A stretch of DNA of 64,000 nucleotides, from positions 248,001 through 312,000 of the forward strand of contig JAPDRN010000013.1 of assembly GCA_030247855.1 (NCBI GenBank), in the 5' to 3' direction. This stretch comes from Knufia peltigerae (Eukaryota; Ascomycota; Eurotiomycetes; Chaetothyriales; Trichomeriaceae). Positions 32,977 to 43,665 of the stretch are shown piece by piece. Each line of letters begins with the position of its first letter. Position 1 is the stretch's first letter. The position numbers and the translations under genes are program-made. The notes beneath the pieces are model-generated. The model saw only the letters and a program-made list of their open reading frames with translations. It did no database searches and was not told the origin of the DNA.

Positions 32977-35379
32977 ATGGATGACAGCGGTCCTCTATAT
33001 AATGTACGCATGAAGCGTGGACAGGGATATAATTCATACATCCAAGAAGTCCGAATAGACAATGCTGTCACAATCACCAGACTTGACGAGCATGCACCAA
33101 CCTCGGGCGGCACCAGCAGTAGTGATGCCGACACAGTCACGGCAGGGAACACGACGACGACGACGACTAAGGCGTCGACATCCAATGCGCCCTCACAACA
33201 ACGTCTGGACAAAATCGATATCATTGCCGCCTTTCAGGAAAGTCTGAAGAGCATTATGGCGACGGCCGAATCAACACCACCACCACAACAAACAAAACTC
33301 CTCCCGTACTTACTGAAACTCGACCCGAATGCACGACATAATCAAACAGTGACGTTCTCGTCCAAGCAGGTCAAGAGTGTCCTCGAGATGAACAACGCCA
33401 TGGGCTTCAATGCGTCTGCGGCCATCAAAGCCACCAGCTTGGGTCCGGGAGCAGAAGCTGGTGCCAGCCTCGCGACGAGTTCCGACCTTGGAGCCAACGA
33501 CGTCAATTTCCTCGTGCATGTCAAGGTGGTCAATGAAGTCGACGACCGCAAAGAAGAATGGTCGTTCAACGAGGTAGCAAGTCTCAACAAGGTCCTCGGC
33601 GGCGACGAGAAGGACGAACACGCCCGCAGTGTCGAGTTCACCCGCATCTATGGAGACTGTTTTGTCTCGGATTTTGTGGAGGGTGGCGAGATGTATGCGT
33701 GGATCGGCATCAAGTCGCTGGACCGCAAAAACTCGAGGCAGTTGGCCATGCACGCCTCGGCGCAACTGACGCCCATGGGCCTTCCGGTGCAGGCCTCGGC
33801 GGAGTCGAACATGTCCCAGGAACGCGATCGGCTCTTTTCACAGGCCACGACGTCGATCCGTATCCAGTGGCGAGGCGGCGGACAGATCAAGAACCACGAT
33901 TTCCCCTGGGGCATGGACAATCTGGTCCTGATCGCCAATGCCTTTCCGTCCATGGTGGCCGCCAAACCGGCCAAGATCCGCGCCGTGCTGACACCGTATG
34001 CGGCGCTGAAGAGTTTCCAGGACCATCGGCTGGCCAACCCACAGATCCCCTTGCCGCTGACGTACGACCACTGCGCCATTTACACCAGTACCCTGTACGA
34101 GGACTTTATGGCTTTCCAAGAATTGTGTGAAACGCTCAATGACATGATTCGTGCTCCCCAAGGTTATCGAAATCGAGACGGCGACAAGACAAGGAAGGAC
34201 AATCAAAAGGCTTCTGTCCTGGTGGAAAGGATCACAGAAGTGGCTGACACTGCACCGCCGACAGCTAACGACGCGGGCTCATCTCCGGGACCGGGCAAGA
34301 AGACACGTGCACTCATGGACCTGGACGCAATACTCTCGGACTCGACTCGCAAATTGGCCAACATGGACCCCGAGCCACACAAGCTGAGCATGATGAGGCT
34401 CCTGTGTCGTTCGTCGATGATATATATTCAAGAACAGGCAGCGGCGTTGGTCGTCGATCCCGCGCGATCCATCACCAACAAAGACAAGCACGGGCGGCAC
34501 GTGTATAGTCTTCCAAACTACGTCTGTCCGGGGGTCATTCAGAGCATTCTTCCCGTGCCCAGATACGACAACAGTGGTGGCGATTGGCGGGTCAAGGAGC
34601 TCGCCGACTTGTGTGCTGCGAAAAACATTCTCAGCGACTCATTGAATTACTGGTGGGATGTCATTGGTGAATCCTTGTCTCGGTACAGGAGGTACGAACA
34701 CTTTGCGATGGGGAACTTTGACCTCGATGATGAAGAGTTCCCCCAGCGCGTTGCAGTACAGCCCTTTGGATCAAGATGGTTTCATGGCCGTCGACTGAAA
34801 GATAGTCACAATGCCGTTGCCGGAATCGGGCTCGGATACGCGGACAAGAAAACAACATTCAATGTCAATACCCAGACCGTCGAGGGCACTGAGGTCCGTG
34901 GACTCAAACAATCCAGCGCAGAAGAGCAGGCGTCAATGTTTGCAAACATTTTCGTTGGGTCCAAGCCGAGTGCAGAGAGGTGGAAGCAGATCGACGAAGG
35001 CAGTCTGAGTGCTGCCCCGATCAATCTAGTGAACGTGTATTACCTCCCTGGTACTGGTAGAATTGCAGGGATCGAGTTTCTCTCGGACCCGAACGTGACA
35101 GAGTTCAGTGACAGCTCGACAAGAGCGACGAGGGTGTTTGTTCACAAGGCTTGGAAACAAGGTGTAAATGCAGACAGTGTCGAGGTGGAGGATTTGCCGG
35201 ACGAGATGGAGTGCCAGAGCTTGTTCCCGGGAGATGGCCTGTCAGGAGACGATGTTGATAAGACTTGGATGTTTGCTGGTTTGGTCGGGGCGTTCGAGAA
35301 GACTGGGATGGTAGGGAGTGTCGGTGGCAGAGTGTTGGCCAAGGTGGCGGTAGTTTGGAAGAGACGCCCGGGGACTTGA
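32977..35379 (+). CDS. MACPF-like fungal protein, function unknown
   Basis: The 800-residue single-exon protein has no signal peptide or membrane helix. The first 110 residues are variable and Thr-rich. Around residues 223-240 the sequence R-I-Y-G-D-C-F-V-S-D-F-V-E-G-G-E resembles the Y-G-T-H-F/GG signature of the membrane attack complex/perforin fold, and many fungal proteins with such a segment exist. The C-terminal part (VNVYYLPGTGRIAGIEFLSD, then AGLVGAFEKTGMVGSVGGRV) looks like a beta-rich, jacalin-like binding module. Assignment to MACPF is tentative because the helical clusters were not verified. Possible roles include a surface or intracellular lipid-binding protein; pore formation is unproven. 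Confidence 0.6.
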   Translation: MDDSGPLYNVRMKRGQGYNSYIQEVRIDNAVTITRLDEHAPTSGGTSSSDADTVTAGNTTTTTTKASTSNAPSQQRLDKIDIIAAFQESLKSIMATAESTPPPQQTKLLPYLLKLDPNARHNQTVTFSSKQVKSVLEMNNAMGFNASAAIKATSLGPGAEAGASLATSSDLGANDVNFLVHVKVVNEVDDRKEEWSFNEVASLNKVLGGDEKDEHARSVEFTRIYGDCFVSDFVEGGEMYAWIGIKSLDRKNSRQLAMHASAQLTPMGLPVQASAESNMSQERDRLFSQATTSIRIQWRGGGQIKNHDFPWGMDNLVLIANAFPSMVAAKPAKIRAVLTPYAALKSFQDHRLANPQIPLPLTYDHCAIYTSTLYEDFMAFQELCETLNDMIRAPQGYRNRDGDKTRKDNQKASVLVERITEVADTAPPTANDAGSSPGPGKKTRALMDLDAILSDSTRKLANMDPEPHKLSMMRLLCRSSMIYIQEQAAALVVDPARSITNKDKHGRHVYSLPNYVCPGVIQSILPVPRYDNSGGDWRVKELADLCAAKNILSDSLNYWWDVIGESLSRYRRYEHFAMGNFDLDDEEFPQRVAVQPFGSRWFHGRRLKDSHNAVAGIGLGYADKKTTFNVNTQTVEGTEVRGLKQSSAEEQASMFANIFVGSKPSAERWKQIDEGSLSAAPINLVNVYYLPGTGRIAGIEFLSDPNVTEFSDSSTRATRVFVHKAWKQGVNADSVEVEDLPDEMECQSLFPGDGLSGDDVDKTWMFAGLVGAFEKTGMVGSVGGRVLAKVAVVWKRRPGT

Positions 35380-35980
35380 CTCGGATAAATGAGGGTATTC
35401 TCGTTGGATGAAGCAAGTATTGACCGTGTTTGTTATACTGTGATGTACTGTGTTGTAAGTGGTAAGTATACAAGTAATTCTCTGGGTACAATATCTCCGT
35501 ACAATTACGAGTTGAATTGACGTTGTCGCATAAATATCCATGACGTCGATGCTGAATTGTCGAACCCCCTCGGTCGATCAAAGTCAAATACTACAACTCA
35601 GAGAGAGTCTGGATGATGGGAATTACTTCTGTCTCTGTATGCGATCAGGTAGAATATTTGTTTTCTGCTTCCTTGGGCATTATTCCTATCAAACCAAATA
35701 CATCCCAGGCATAACTCGGAGCCCGGATCGTCAATCACCATCATCACTTTAATTCCCAACTCCACCGTCGCGTCTACCGTATTTGTTGGCACTGTCTGTC
35801 TCAGTCGCGTCAGTCTTCCCCCTTGATCGAGAATAAAAAAGGACTCAAGAAGCCATGGACCATTCTCATTCCATACATTGCATGAACAATTCACAACTAA
35901 CAGACACCATGGCAGGGCGGATATCGTAGTACAATACCACTTCTCCCTCTTCCCCTCCACCTCCATCGTACGAAGCAACC
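35380..35980. other. Intergenic, about 0.6 kb
   Basis: This lies between the MACPF-like protein and SLM1, both on the plus strand. A near match to the dispersed motif (TCTCCGTAC) lies around 35495. Nothing coding was found. Confidence 0.4.
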
Positions 35981-37504
35981 ATGTCGGTCATCGTTCCTAC
36001 ACGAACAAAGACGATGTCGGAGTCGGACGATGATGCCATTCCCGACGGTGATCCCACGAGCACGGCTGGTCTCCTTGGGGAGCGTCTGCAGGCCTGGAAA
36101 CATATGGTCAAATATCTCGAGGCATACGTTTCCGCAGTTGCAAAAGATCAAAATAGCCGGGCCAAAGACCAAGAGAAGATCTTGAAGACAATCTCGAGCC
36201 CCCTGCGTGAAGCACACCATTTTGACAGCGCACTTGGTGGCATCTCAAGCTTGTTCGACAACATCCGCGCCAATACGCAGGCCCAGACAAACCTCTACAT
36301 CGAGACAAGCAAGAGTCTGACCGGTTCGGTCCTTCCCATTCTCGAGCGGCTGCACCAGGAGATCAAGAACAAATCAAAGGAGCTGCAGAACGGTGCAGGC
36401 AAGGGTTCTAAAGCTGTAGAGGCAGCGCGCGCAGCTTCCCAGAAGCACATCGATCTGCTCGGGACCCAGGCTTCTCATTTCGACTCCAGCGGCGGCGGTG
36501 CCAGTCGAATGTCCGCGGCTCACGACCCGTACGTGCTCAAGAGGCAAACGTTGAACCGCCTCAACAAGCAGATACTGGATGAAAACAACAACCGCCAGGA
36601 TCTGATCGCTGTCCAGAATTCCTTCCAGCAATTCGAGGCCCATCTCATCACCACCGTCCAGTCGGCGCTGAACACGTACAACCAGTTCATGAGCACTCTC
36701 GCAGACCGCCAGAAGGCCATGATCGAGGACATCGCGGGCACTGCCGCAGCTATCCCGCTCGATTTCGAATGGCAAGGGTTCGCCAAACGCAACCAACATG
36801 TCCTTGTCAACCCGAACGCCGCCCCCAGAAGCATGTCTGGTGTTTCGTTTGCCAATGATAACCACCGTGCAACCAAGGCCTTGATCGAAGGATCATTGGA
36901 GCGCAAACCTCGTGGTGTAGGTGCCATCAGAGGCTACACCAGCGGATACTACGCCGTGACCCCTGCGGGTTTCTTGCACGAGTACAAGGACAATGAGAAT
37001 TTCCTCAAAGACCCCGTGCCTGAGGTCTCTCTGTTCCTGCCCGACTGTGTGATCGGGGCGGTCGACGGAACAAAATTTACCATCAAAGGCAAGGATTCGT
37101 CAGGTAGCAAGATCGGCCAGAAGATGGCCATGAGCCACGATTTCCAGTTCAAAGCGCATACGAACTCGGACGCACAGCAGTGGCATACGATCATTGCCAG
37201 CTTCGCCAATTCAGGAGGAAGCGTGCCTACGTCGCCAGGCGAGGGACAAAAGATGTTCCCTCTCAACACGGCCGTCAACGACCAGCAAACGACCGGGGTG
37301 ACTTCGGCGACCAGCCCACAAAGCGCGAGGACCGCTACGAGTGCAGCGACGGCAACGACGACACCCGCCTCTGCAGGGACTTTCCATGGGTCCCCCGCTT
37401 CACATAATCTGGAGGACAGGAAGTATGTGGAGTCGCAAGCGGATAAACCCTTGTCCCACGACGGTCTGGAGCGTCAGGCAGGTCACGTTCCTGCCAGCAA
37501 GTAG
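35981..37504 (+). CDS. SLM1: PH-domain TORC2 effector (SLM1/SLM2)
   Basis: The 507-residue single-exon protein has a BAR/F-BAR-like helical region (about residues 30-265: LLGERLQAWKHMVKYLEAYV, ETSKSLTGSVLPILERLHQE, LKRQTLNRLNKQILDENNNR). A pleckstrin-homology domain follows (about 300-410: SLERKPRGVGAIRGYTSGYY and FQFKAHTNSDAQQWHTII), then a Thr/Ala-rich disordered tail. Yeast Slm1/2 bind PI(4,5)P2 at eisosomes, recruit and serve as substrates of TORC2, and support actin polarity and sphingolipid control. The ATG at 35981 is preceded by CAACC; a second ATG 11 codons later could also serve. Confidence 0.9.
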   Translation: MSVIVPTRTKTMSESDDDAIPDGDPTSTAGLLGERLQAWKHMVKYLEAYVSAVAKDQNSRAKDQEKILKTISSPLREAHHFDSALGGISSLFDNIRANTQAQTNLYIETSKSLTGSVLPILERLHQEIKNKSKELQNGAGKGSKAVEAARAASQKHIDLLGTQASHFDSSGGGASRMSAAHDPYVLKRQTLNRLNKQILDENNNRQDLIAVQNSFQQFEAHLITTVQSALNTYNQFMSTLADRQKAMIEDIAGTAAAIPLDFEWQGFAKRNQHVLVNPNAAPRSMSGVSFANDNHRATKALIEGSLERKPRGVGAIRGYTSGYYAVTPAGFLHEYKDNENFLKDPVPEVSLFLPDCVIGAVDGTKFTIKGKDSSGSKIGQKMAMSHDFQFKAHTNSDAQQWHTIIASFANSGGSVPTSPGEGQKMFPLNTAVNDQQTTGVTSATSPQSARTATSAATATTTPASAGTFHGSPASHNLEDRKYVESQADKPLSHDGLERQAGHVPASK

Positions 37505-37942
37505 GACGCGCTGGAGACGTTTGGTTATGAGTGGCGTTGATCTGAAGCGAGAAGCCGTCTCTTTATCTTTGCTTCTTTTCCCATTCTTCCCTTGACTCAC
37601 CTTTTTGCCCTCGAACGAATAATTAATATGGGCCCGTCTTTGAAGAATCCTCTGGCCTTCTGCAATGATGGCAGATGGCAGATGGCAGATGGCAAATTGC
37701 CGAAAGAAGATGGAAATCTTTTTATTTTTGATACCCCATACCCCCATACCCAACGCCGATACCACAATTCATACCTACCTGTACGGGTACAAGTATATGG
37801 AGGAATTGCCAGTACCAGGTTTAGGCAGACTAGCTCTTGCCTCGATTCTACTCCGTACAGTAATACGATATTGTATTCGCAATCCTCTGTCTCCCAAAGT
37901 CTGGAATGAAGAATGTTACCATCATACGTGCCTGGTGGATGA
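37505..37942. other. Intergenic, convergent 3' regions
   Basis: This holds the 3' ends of SLM1 (+) and DCD1 (-). It contains four tandem GATGGCA units (37667-37694) and one TACTCCGTA motif (37849-37857). Confidence 0.5.
37667..37694. repeat. (GATGGCA)4 tandem repeat
   Basis: Four exact 7-bp units lie in the convergent 3' region between SLM1 and DCD1. This is a short minisatellite with no known function. Confidence 0.8.
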
Positions 37943-39452
37943 TCAATTTTTTGGGCTTCTTCTCGAGGTCCCGTTTCTAAGCACCATTTCCATCCCATCC
38001 TTGTTATCATCATCACCGTCAATCTCGTCGTCGTCCGGTACAAAATTGAAGCCCACCAGGCCGCTCTGCGGAGGGACAAACTGTCTCAACCCGACACCGG
38101 CCTCGTTCAGAATTTTCCGGCTGGCTTCGTCCATGTTGTAGGTTTGGCTGTAGACGACCTCCTTGACACCGACCTGGGCGATCTTGACGCTGCAAGTGAG
38201 ACAAGGGCAAGTGTCGCAGTACAGGATACACCCTTCCCGGATGCGCTCGCGGCCTGCCTCGAGAAGGGCATTTTCTTCGGCGTGAAGACACAGACAGGTC
38301 GACAGAGCCGAACCCCCCGTCGAGGCCGAGTTGCACCGAGCGCAACCACCTTCGTTGCAGTTTCTCAGATTGCGAGGCGTTCCGTTGTAACCCGTCGAGA
38401 TGATGCGGGAGTTGTGGACCAGCACACAACCCACGCGGCGCTTCATGCAGTTGGACCGCCGGGACGCGAGGTGGGCCAAGGTCATGAACTGCAAAACATT
38501 AGGTTTCAGCGTCAAACGAAACTCTGGTCGTGGACAAGGGAGGGGACCGGGGGAAGGAAAGAATCAAACAGAAAGATCAAAAAAGCCACAAAAACTAAGT
38601 ATTACTTACGTATGCGTCCCATGTAGGACGAAGACGGTCAGGAGATGGTAGGTCGAGCGTCGAAAGAAAAGTAGAGTAACTCCTGACACTGGAGTGAATG
38701 TTGACAATGTGTAAATGAGAACGGGAAGTCAGGTGGATTGTTCCCGAAGTGAATCCCGACGATGAGGAAGTTTCGGCGGCAGAACCATGGTGAGCTTGAG
38801 TCCCGTATAGTTGGAGATCGTTGTAGTGTATAAAGTCGGACAAGGGGAGAGGTTCAAGTCTTCGGTGGTGGCAACTATATAATCATCAAGTCACGTCAGT
38901 TTGGTAGACACTTTTTCTGATTTAAAGATATGGTCCACGACAATAAGAGCAGTCCCTCGTGGTCCTTGACTTTCGTATCGTCGTCATCCTTGATGAGTAA
39001 AAACAAAGGCAGATGGAGGACACCTTGAAAAGGGGGATGGGGGCCTACCGTTCGCTGAATCGTTGGTACCTCACTCCCACAGGCGCTTCGACATTGAGTA
39101 GCATGAAGAATGGTCGTCTGAGCAAAAGTTCCAGTGTGGCTTCGTCGTAAATGTCCGTCAAAACCCAATGTTCTCGCCACCGTTTCGTGACGAATTCCAG
39201 TAGGCCCTCGACGTCAGGAAAGGTGAGGCCTCTCGTGCCCTTTTGATCCGTGACGCTGGGGAGTAGATGTGCAAAAGGTTCGTGTCTCGAGTTGGTGTCC
39301 TTGCCATTTGTAGTTGATAGATGCTGAGCTATGGCGGGCTGTAGTTGAGACGGTGTCGGCAGATGTAGGCGTAGAAATCCATGATGTTGAACCAGATATT
39401 CTGCTGTCGTATGTTTGCCGGAGCAGATTGGGCCAGTGATGCCGATGAGCAT
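37943..39452 (-). CDS. DCD1: Deoxycytidylate (dCMP) deaminase
   Basis: Three exons (39452-39049, 38874-38610, 38488-37943) with introns of 174 and 121 bp keep frame and give 404 residues. The ATG at 39452 (MLIGITGPICSGKH) is used; the longer frame starts with GTG. An N-terminal nucleoside-kinase-like P-loop, GPICSGK (7-13), precedes the deaminase domain, as in other fungal Dcd1 proteins. The deaminase has H292-A-E294 with ENAL and the zinc ligands P318-C319-L-T-C322; GYNGTPRNLRNCNEGGC is the substrate-loop signature. The enzyme converts dCMP to dUMP for thymidylate synthesis. It is divergent from ATG7 across a 505-bp region that holds an MCB-like ACGCGT. Confidence 0.94.
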
Positions 39453-39957
39453 CTTTGAGGCTGTCACAGGGATTTTGATTTTACAGTCCCCATGAAGTTT
39501 CCTGTGACAAGAGCGGTACAGTGTCGAGGTTCCTTGGATTCAGGAAGAGTAGAATGTGTTTACAATCAGTGTACTTCAATAGTCTGTGTATGGATTTGGA
39601 CTTCTACAACAAGAAAACACGCGAGACGCGTAAAGTGGTCATTTGACTCGACAATTTCCACTAATTACATAAGTCAAATGACATGCGTTCATCCCTCGGA
39701 TATTGTGACTTGTTGGTCTATTAACACTAGATTAAGAACATCAGCAACTCCATCCACACCCTCTTTACATCTGACTTGTGATTGTGCCTGGCCACATGGC
39801 AGCCTTGTTTCGTTGACCAAGACACACCCACGTTCAACATCACAAACAGCCTGATCGGATCTTGACTTCTTCACTCTTCATTTCCTTGAATCATTTCAAT
39901 CGAGTGAATCCACCGGCACAAGAGATTCCAACAACAACCGCCACTCAAACATTCGAG
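39453..39957. promoter_or_regulatory. Divergent promoter DCD1 / ATG7
   Basis: This 505-bp shared region contains ACGCGT (39626-39631), the MluI cell-cycle box type, and a perfect 11-bp inverted repeat, GTCATTTGACT (39638-39648) and AGTCAAATGAC (39672-39682), 23 bp apart. No coding frame is supported, although the ATG7 frame remains open to 39862. Confidence 0.5.
39638..39682. repeat. Perfect 11-bp inverted repeat
   Basis: The arms at 39638-39648 and 39672-39682 are exact reverse complements with a 23-bp spacer. They lie midway in the divergent promoter and could be a dimeric regulator site or a cruciform. Confidence 0.75.
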
Positions 39958-42138
39958 ATGCAGTACGTCCCATTCGCCTCCGACATTGAAATTCCATTCT
40001 ACGCTTCTTTGGCCTCACATAAAATCAACCATGACAAACTCGACGACTCGGCCCGGAAAGTGTTGGGCCTATACGAGATTCGTCCCGCCGACTCCAAAGA
40101 GCACTCATGTCGGATGCAAGTCCATGCCAACGCTCTGACGAGCGACGAAGTCTCGCCCGGATACTATCGCGGTGAGGGCATGATCAAGAATGTCAACACG
40201 ATCGAAGAGTATCGCAACGTGGATAAACTTCACATGATACAACAAGCCGGCAAAACCATTTGGGACTCCATCAACGATGGAACAATCTACTCGTGCCCAT
40301 CTCTACTCGCCTCGTTCCTCATCCTGTCGTTTGCGGACCTGAAAAAGTACAAGTTCCATTACTGGTTCGCCTTTCCAGCGTTGGTCATGGATCCGCCATG
40401 GACACCGGTCGAGCACCAAGGCGCCGTACCCAAGCCCGAAGGCAGTCTGCCGTACACGAAGCTGAACTCCCTCGAGAGCAGTAACCTAGCTGACGCAGTA
40501 ACGGCATGGCGATTTGGGGTCGACTCCCGTCAATTCGGCTTCTTTCTCGCAAAGAAAGACCACGGCTACAAGACAGCAGCACCAGATCCCGAAAACGACG
40601 ACGACCTCGGGCCTACATCACCACGGTCACCCGAGACGCCTAGCACGAGGCTCGGGTACCGATGGCACATTGGATCCCTGTCGAGTTTTGACTCAGGATT
40701 CTTCGACCACACCAACGCCGAAGATCAGTACATTTGTTTCGCAGACCCTTCCAACTACACTGAACCAGGTCCCGTCGCTCCGGGATGGATGCTCCGAAAC
40801 CTTCTCGTGCTGGTCCGTCAGCGTTGGAAACTATCAAAAGCCCAGATTTTATGCTACCGCGAGATAGCCTCGCGAAAAGACGCGGCCAGGAGCGTCATTT
40901 TTACCATGGAAGTCTCCAAACAGGGCAAGTCGGCCAAATCCGCCGAAACTGCTGAGTCGTCGATGCCCAAAGTCGTAGGCTGGGAGCGTAACGCGTCCAA
41001 CAAACTCACGGGCCGCATGGCCGATTTGACCGAGTACATGGACCCCAAGAAATTGGCAGACTCGAGCGTCGACCTGAACTTGAAACTCATGAAATGGCGC
41101 ATCAGCCCCAACCTCAACCTCGACAAGATCAAAGACACAAAATGCCTCCTCCTCGGCGCGGGGACGTTGGGAAGCTACGTCTCACGGAATTTGATGGGCT
41201 GGGGCGTTCGCAAAATCACCTTTGTCGACAACGGCAGTGTGTCGTTTTCGAACCCTGTGCGGCAACCCCTTTTCAACTTTGAAGATTGTCTCGAGGGTGG
41301 CAAGAAAAAGGCCCTCTGTGCGGCGGACGCATTGAGACAGATATACCCCGGCGTCGAGAGTCAAGGGTACGTACTGTCTGTTCCGATGGCAGGTCACCCT
41401 ACCACGGACCCGGAAAAGTCCAAGGCGGACTTTGAGCAATTGAAGCAACTCATCGACGAGCACGACGTCGTCTTTCTCCTAATGGACACTCGAGAGTCGC
41501 GATGGCTACCTACCGTGATGGGAAAGGCGAGCGGGAAAACCGTCATGAATGCAGCGTTGGGCTTCGACACGTACGTCGTCATGAGACACGGTGTCGTCGC
41601 CAATGCTGGTGCTATTACAGGCGCCGGACACGAAGGGTTGGGCTGCTACTTTTGCAACGACGTTGTCGCCCCCGCGGACTCGATGAAGGATCAGACTCTG
41701 GACCAACAATGTACGGTCACACGACCCGGGATCGCGGCCATCGCATCGGCCTTGCTCGTCGAGCTGCTCGTCTCCATCCTCCAACACCCCCAGGGCCCCG
41801 CGGCGCCGGCGTCCCTGTCGGCCTCCGAGGACCGGGGAGAGCACCCGCTCGGCCTGGTACCCCACCAGATCCGCGGCTTCTTGTCCACCTTCACAAACAT
41901 GAACATCGCCGGCAGGGCGTACGACTGCTGCAGCGCCTGCTCGCCCAAGATCCTCGACGCCTACGCCTCGGAGGGGTGGGACTTCGTGCTCAAGGCGCTC
42001 AACGAAAAGGACTACGTCGAGGAGCTGAGTGGACTGAAAGAGGTGCAGAGGGCCGCCGAGGCCGCGGCGGCCGACATGGAGTTCAGTGAGGACGACGAGA
42101 TGGCGGGTGGTGACGACGATGAGGGTGAATTGATCTAA
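39958..42138 (+). CDS. ATG7: Ubiquitin-like activating enzyme ATG7 (E1)
   Basis: The ATG at 39958 (MQYVPFASDIEIPFYASLA) is the conserved family start; the frame extends upstream only to a TTG. The product is 726 residues from one exon. The N-terminal domain (to about 320) binds Atg3/Atg10. The adenylation domain has GAGTLG (400-405) for ATP and the block W-G-V-R-K-I-T-F-V-D. The catalytic cysteine is C585 in DQQCTVTRPG. The acidic C-terminus (EFSEDDEMAGG) ends the Atg8-binding tail. It activates Atg8 and Atg12 in autophagosome formation. A GC-rich 3' half produces a long antisense frame that is a shadow. Confidence 0.96.
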   Translation: MQYVPFASDIEIPFYASLASHKINHDKLDDSARKVLGLYEIRPADSKEHSCRMQVHANALTSDEVSPGYYRGEGMIKNVNTIEEYRNVDKLHMIQQAGKTIWDSINDGTIYSCPSLLASFLILSFADLKKYKFHYWFAFPALVMDPPWTPVEHQGAVPKPEGSLPYTKLNSLESSNLADAVTAWRFGVDSRQFGFFLAKKDHGYKTAAPDPENDDDLGPTSPRSPETPSTRLGYRWHIGSLSSFDSGFFDHTNAEDQYICFADPSNYTEPGPVAPGWMLRNLLVLVRQRWKLSKAQILCYREIASRKDAARSVIFTMEVSKQGKSAKSAETAESSMPKVVGWERNASNKLTGRMADLTEYMDPKKLADSSVDLNLKLMKWRISPNLNLDKIKDTKCLLLGAGTLGSYVSRNLMGWGVRKITFVDNGSVSFSNPVRQPLFNFEDCLEGGKKKALCAADALRQIYPGVESQGYVLSVPMAGHPTTDPEKSKADFEQLKQLIDEHDVVFLLMDTRESRWLPTVMGKASGKTVMNAALGFDTYVVMRHGVVANAGAITGAGHEGLGCYFCNDVVAPADSMKDQTLDQQCTVTRPGIAAIASALLVELLVSILQHPQGPAAPASLSASEDRGEHPLGLVPHQIRGFLSTFTNMNIAGRAYDCCSACSPKILDAYASEGWDFVLKALNEKDYVEELSGLKEVQRAAEAAAADMEFSEDDEMAGGDDDEGELI

Positions 42139-42333
42139 AGTCTTCAAACATACTAGGTAAAGAAAAGGGGAGGAATTGTCTCCCAATAACGAGTCAGGAG
42201 GGTAAGGTCTGAACGGAGTATGCGTATGTCTCGACATGGCTTTTTGGTATTGGGTATATTTGGTGATGAATCTACGTTCATTACGCCGGCAGCAGCCTGC
42301 CGGCAATGATCTCCTATCTTTGATTGATCCTTC

Positions 42334-43665
42334 CTAAGGACCTGCAAACACAGCGTCCCTATCGACCTTGGCGAGCCTCTTGACACCAACAAAGTAGGCC
42401 TCTTTGGATTGACTTCTCGAGCTCTCGGGCTTCTCGCGATGCACCTTGTGGAACATGGCCTTGAGGCTCTTTTCGAGAGCCTTGTCCTCGGCACCCTGGT
42501 AGAACTTGCAGACAAAGTGTCCGCCGACCTTGAGCGTTTCGTAACTGAACTGTAACGCGGCCCTACAGAGGTCCTATACCAAAGCACATGAGTGTCAGCG
42601 TCAGCGTCAGCGTCAGCGTAAAAACGAGAAAACAGGGCAAAAGGCAAAAGCCGATGTTGAAAACGTACCATACTACCAGCGTGATCTCGGAATGCATTCC
42701 CACTTGTATTCATCAACCTGTAATACGGGTTACTGATGGTCCTTTTGTACAGACCGTCCAGCGGATCCCAGGGTTCGCACATGTCGCTCAACACCACATC
42801 AACACATTTGTCCCGGTGTTGCTCTTCTTGTTCCTGTTCCTGAGCCTCCGCCTCCTCGGCCGCAGCCGCGGCAGCAATCTGGCTTTCTCTCTCGAGATAG
42901 CCCTCTTCGGCGTCATCGAGAACTGCAGTTTGATGATCGAGAGGGCCGTCTGGCGTGTCGAATATGAGAGGCGAACGGCGTAGACGTCCGCGGTCAGGAT
43001 CTTTGAGGAATGACTTGATCTCTCCTTGCACGTACGGTGAAAGAAAGTCGCCTTGGATCGTAGAGACGCCTTTCGGCGGCTGTACGGGTATGAGGTCTAC
43101 ACCCAAGACACGTCCTCTAGGTCTGGTGAGGTCGATCGCAACCTATACATTGGGCAGACACACAAGATGTGTCAACCGTCAGTGTGCGGTCCTTTGCAAA
43201 ACATGGTTGCAAAGCACACAGCTTTGTCGGGCTGGGCAGAGCCGGGAGCACGCCTCATACCTGACTCCAACTCCCCGGGGCAAATCCCAGATCCACCACG
43301 GTCATCCCGGGCTTGAACAGTCTATACCGATCATTGATCTGAAGTAGTTTGAACGCCGCTCGACTCTTGAGGCCCTGCACTTTCGCCGCGCGGGCAAACT
43401 GGTCCCCTCTTTGTCGATCAGTCCACCGCCTCGAGGACGAGTACCGTGCGCCGCTCGTCGAGATTGAGCGCGAGCAATGTGTAGGTGATGTGGAAGCTGA
43501 TGATGTAGGACCAGCACGCAACGAGGTAGAGCTTGTCGAGAGGGGACATGTTGGTGGCGGCGGCCGCGGCGCAGTCAATCGGAAACGTTGTAGCAGGTAT
43601 GGCTCAGTACCGGTGCTTGCGAGGAGGGAGCGGACTCGGGAAACGTGGTGGTTACATGGTTGCAT
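42334..43665 (-). CDS. MRM2: Mitochondrial 21S rRNA 2'-O-methyltransferase (FtsJ-like)
   Basis: Three exons (43665-43261, 43142-42669, 42573-42334) join in frame and encode 372 residues; the introns are 118 and 95 bp. A basic N-terminus (RVRSLLASTG...QRFRLTAPR) suits mitochondrial import. The RrmJ/FtsJ core is clear: SRAAFKLLQIND (K of the KDKE tetrad), VVDLGFAPGSWSQVAIDL (SAM site; the usual DLGAAPG has Phe for Ala), VDVVLSDMCEPWDP (catalytic Asp), and VGGHFVCKFYQGAE (second Lys). A roughly 40-residue Glu/Ala/Gln-rich insert sits before the catalytic Asp. Intron 2 carries four GTCAGC units on the plus strand. Confidence 0.93.
42594..42617. repeat. (GTCAGC)4 microsatellite in MRM2 intron 2
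   Basis: Four exact hexamer copies lie close to the 3' splice site of the intron. Length changes would alter the spacing inside the intron. Confidence 0.8.

Noticed and set aside
41506..42306. 266-codon minus-strand frame over the ATG7 3' half
   Set aside because: It is an antisense shadow; the ATG7 frame carries the catalytic cysteine and the conserved C-terminus.
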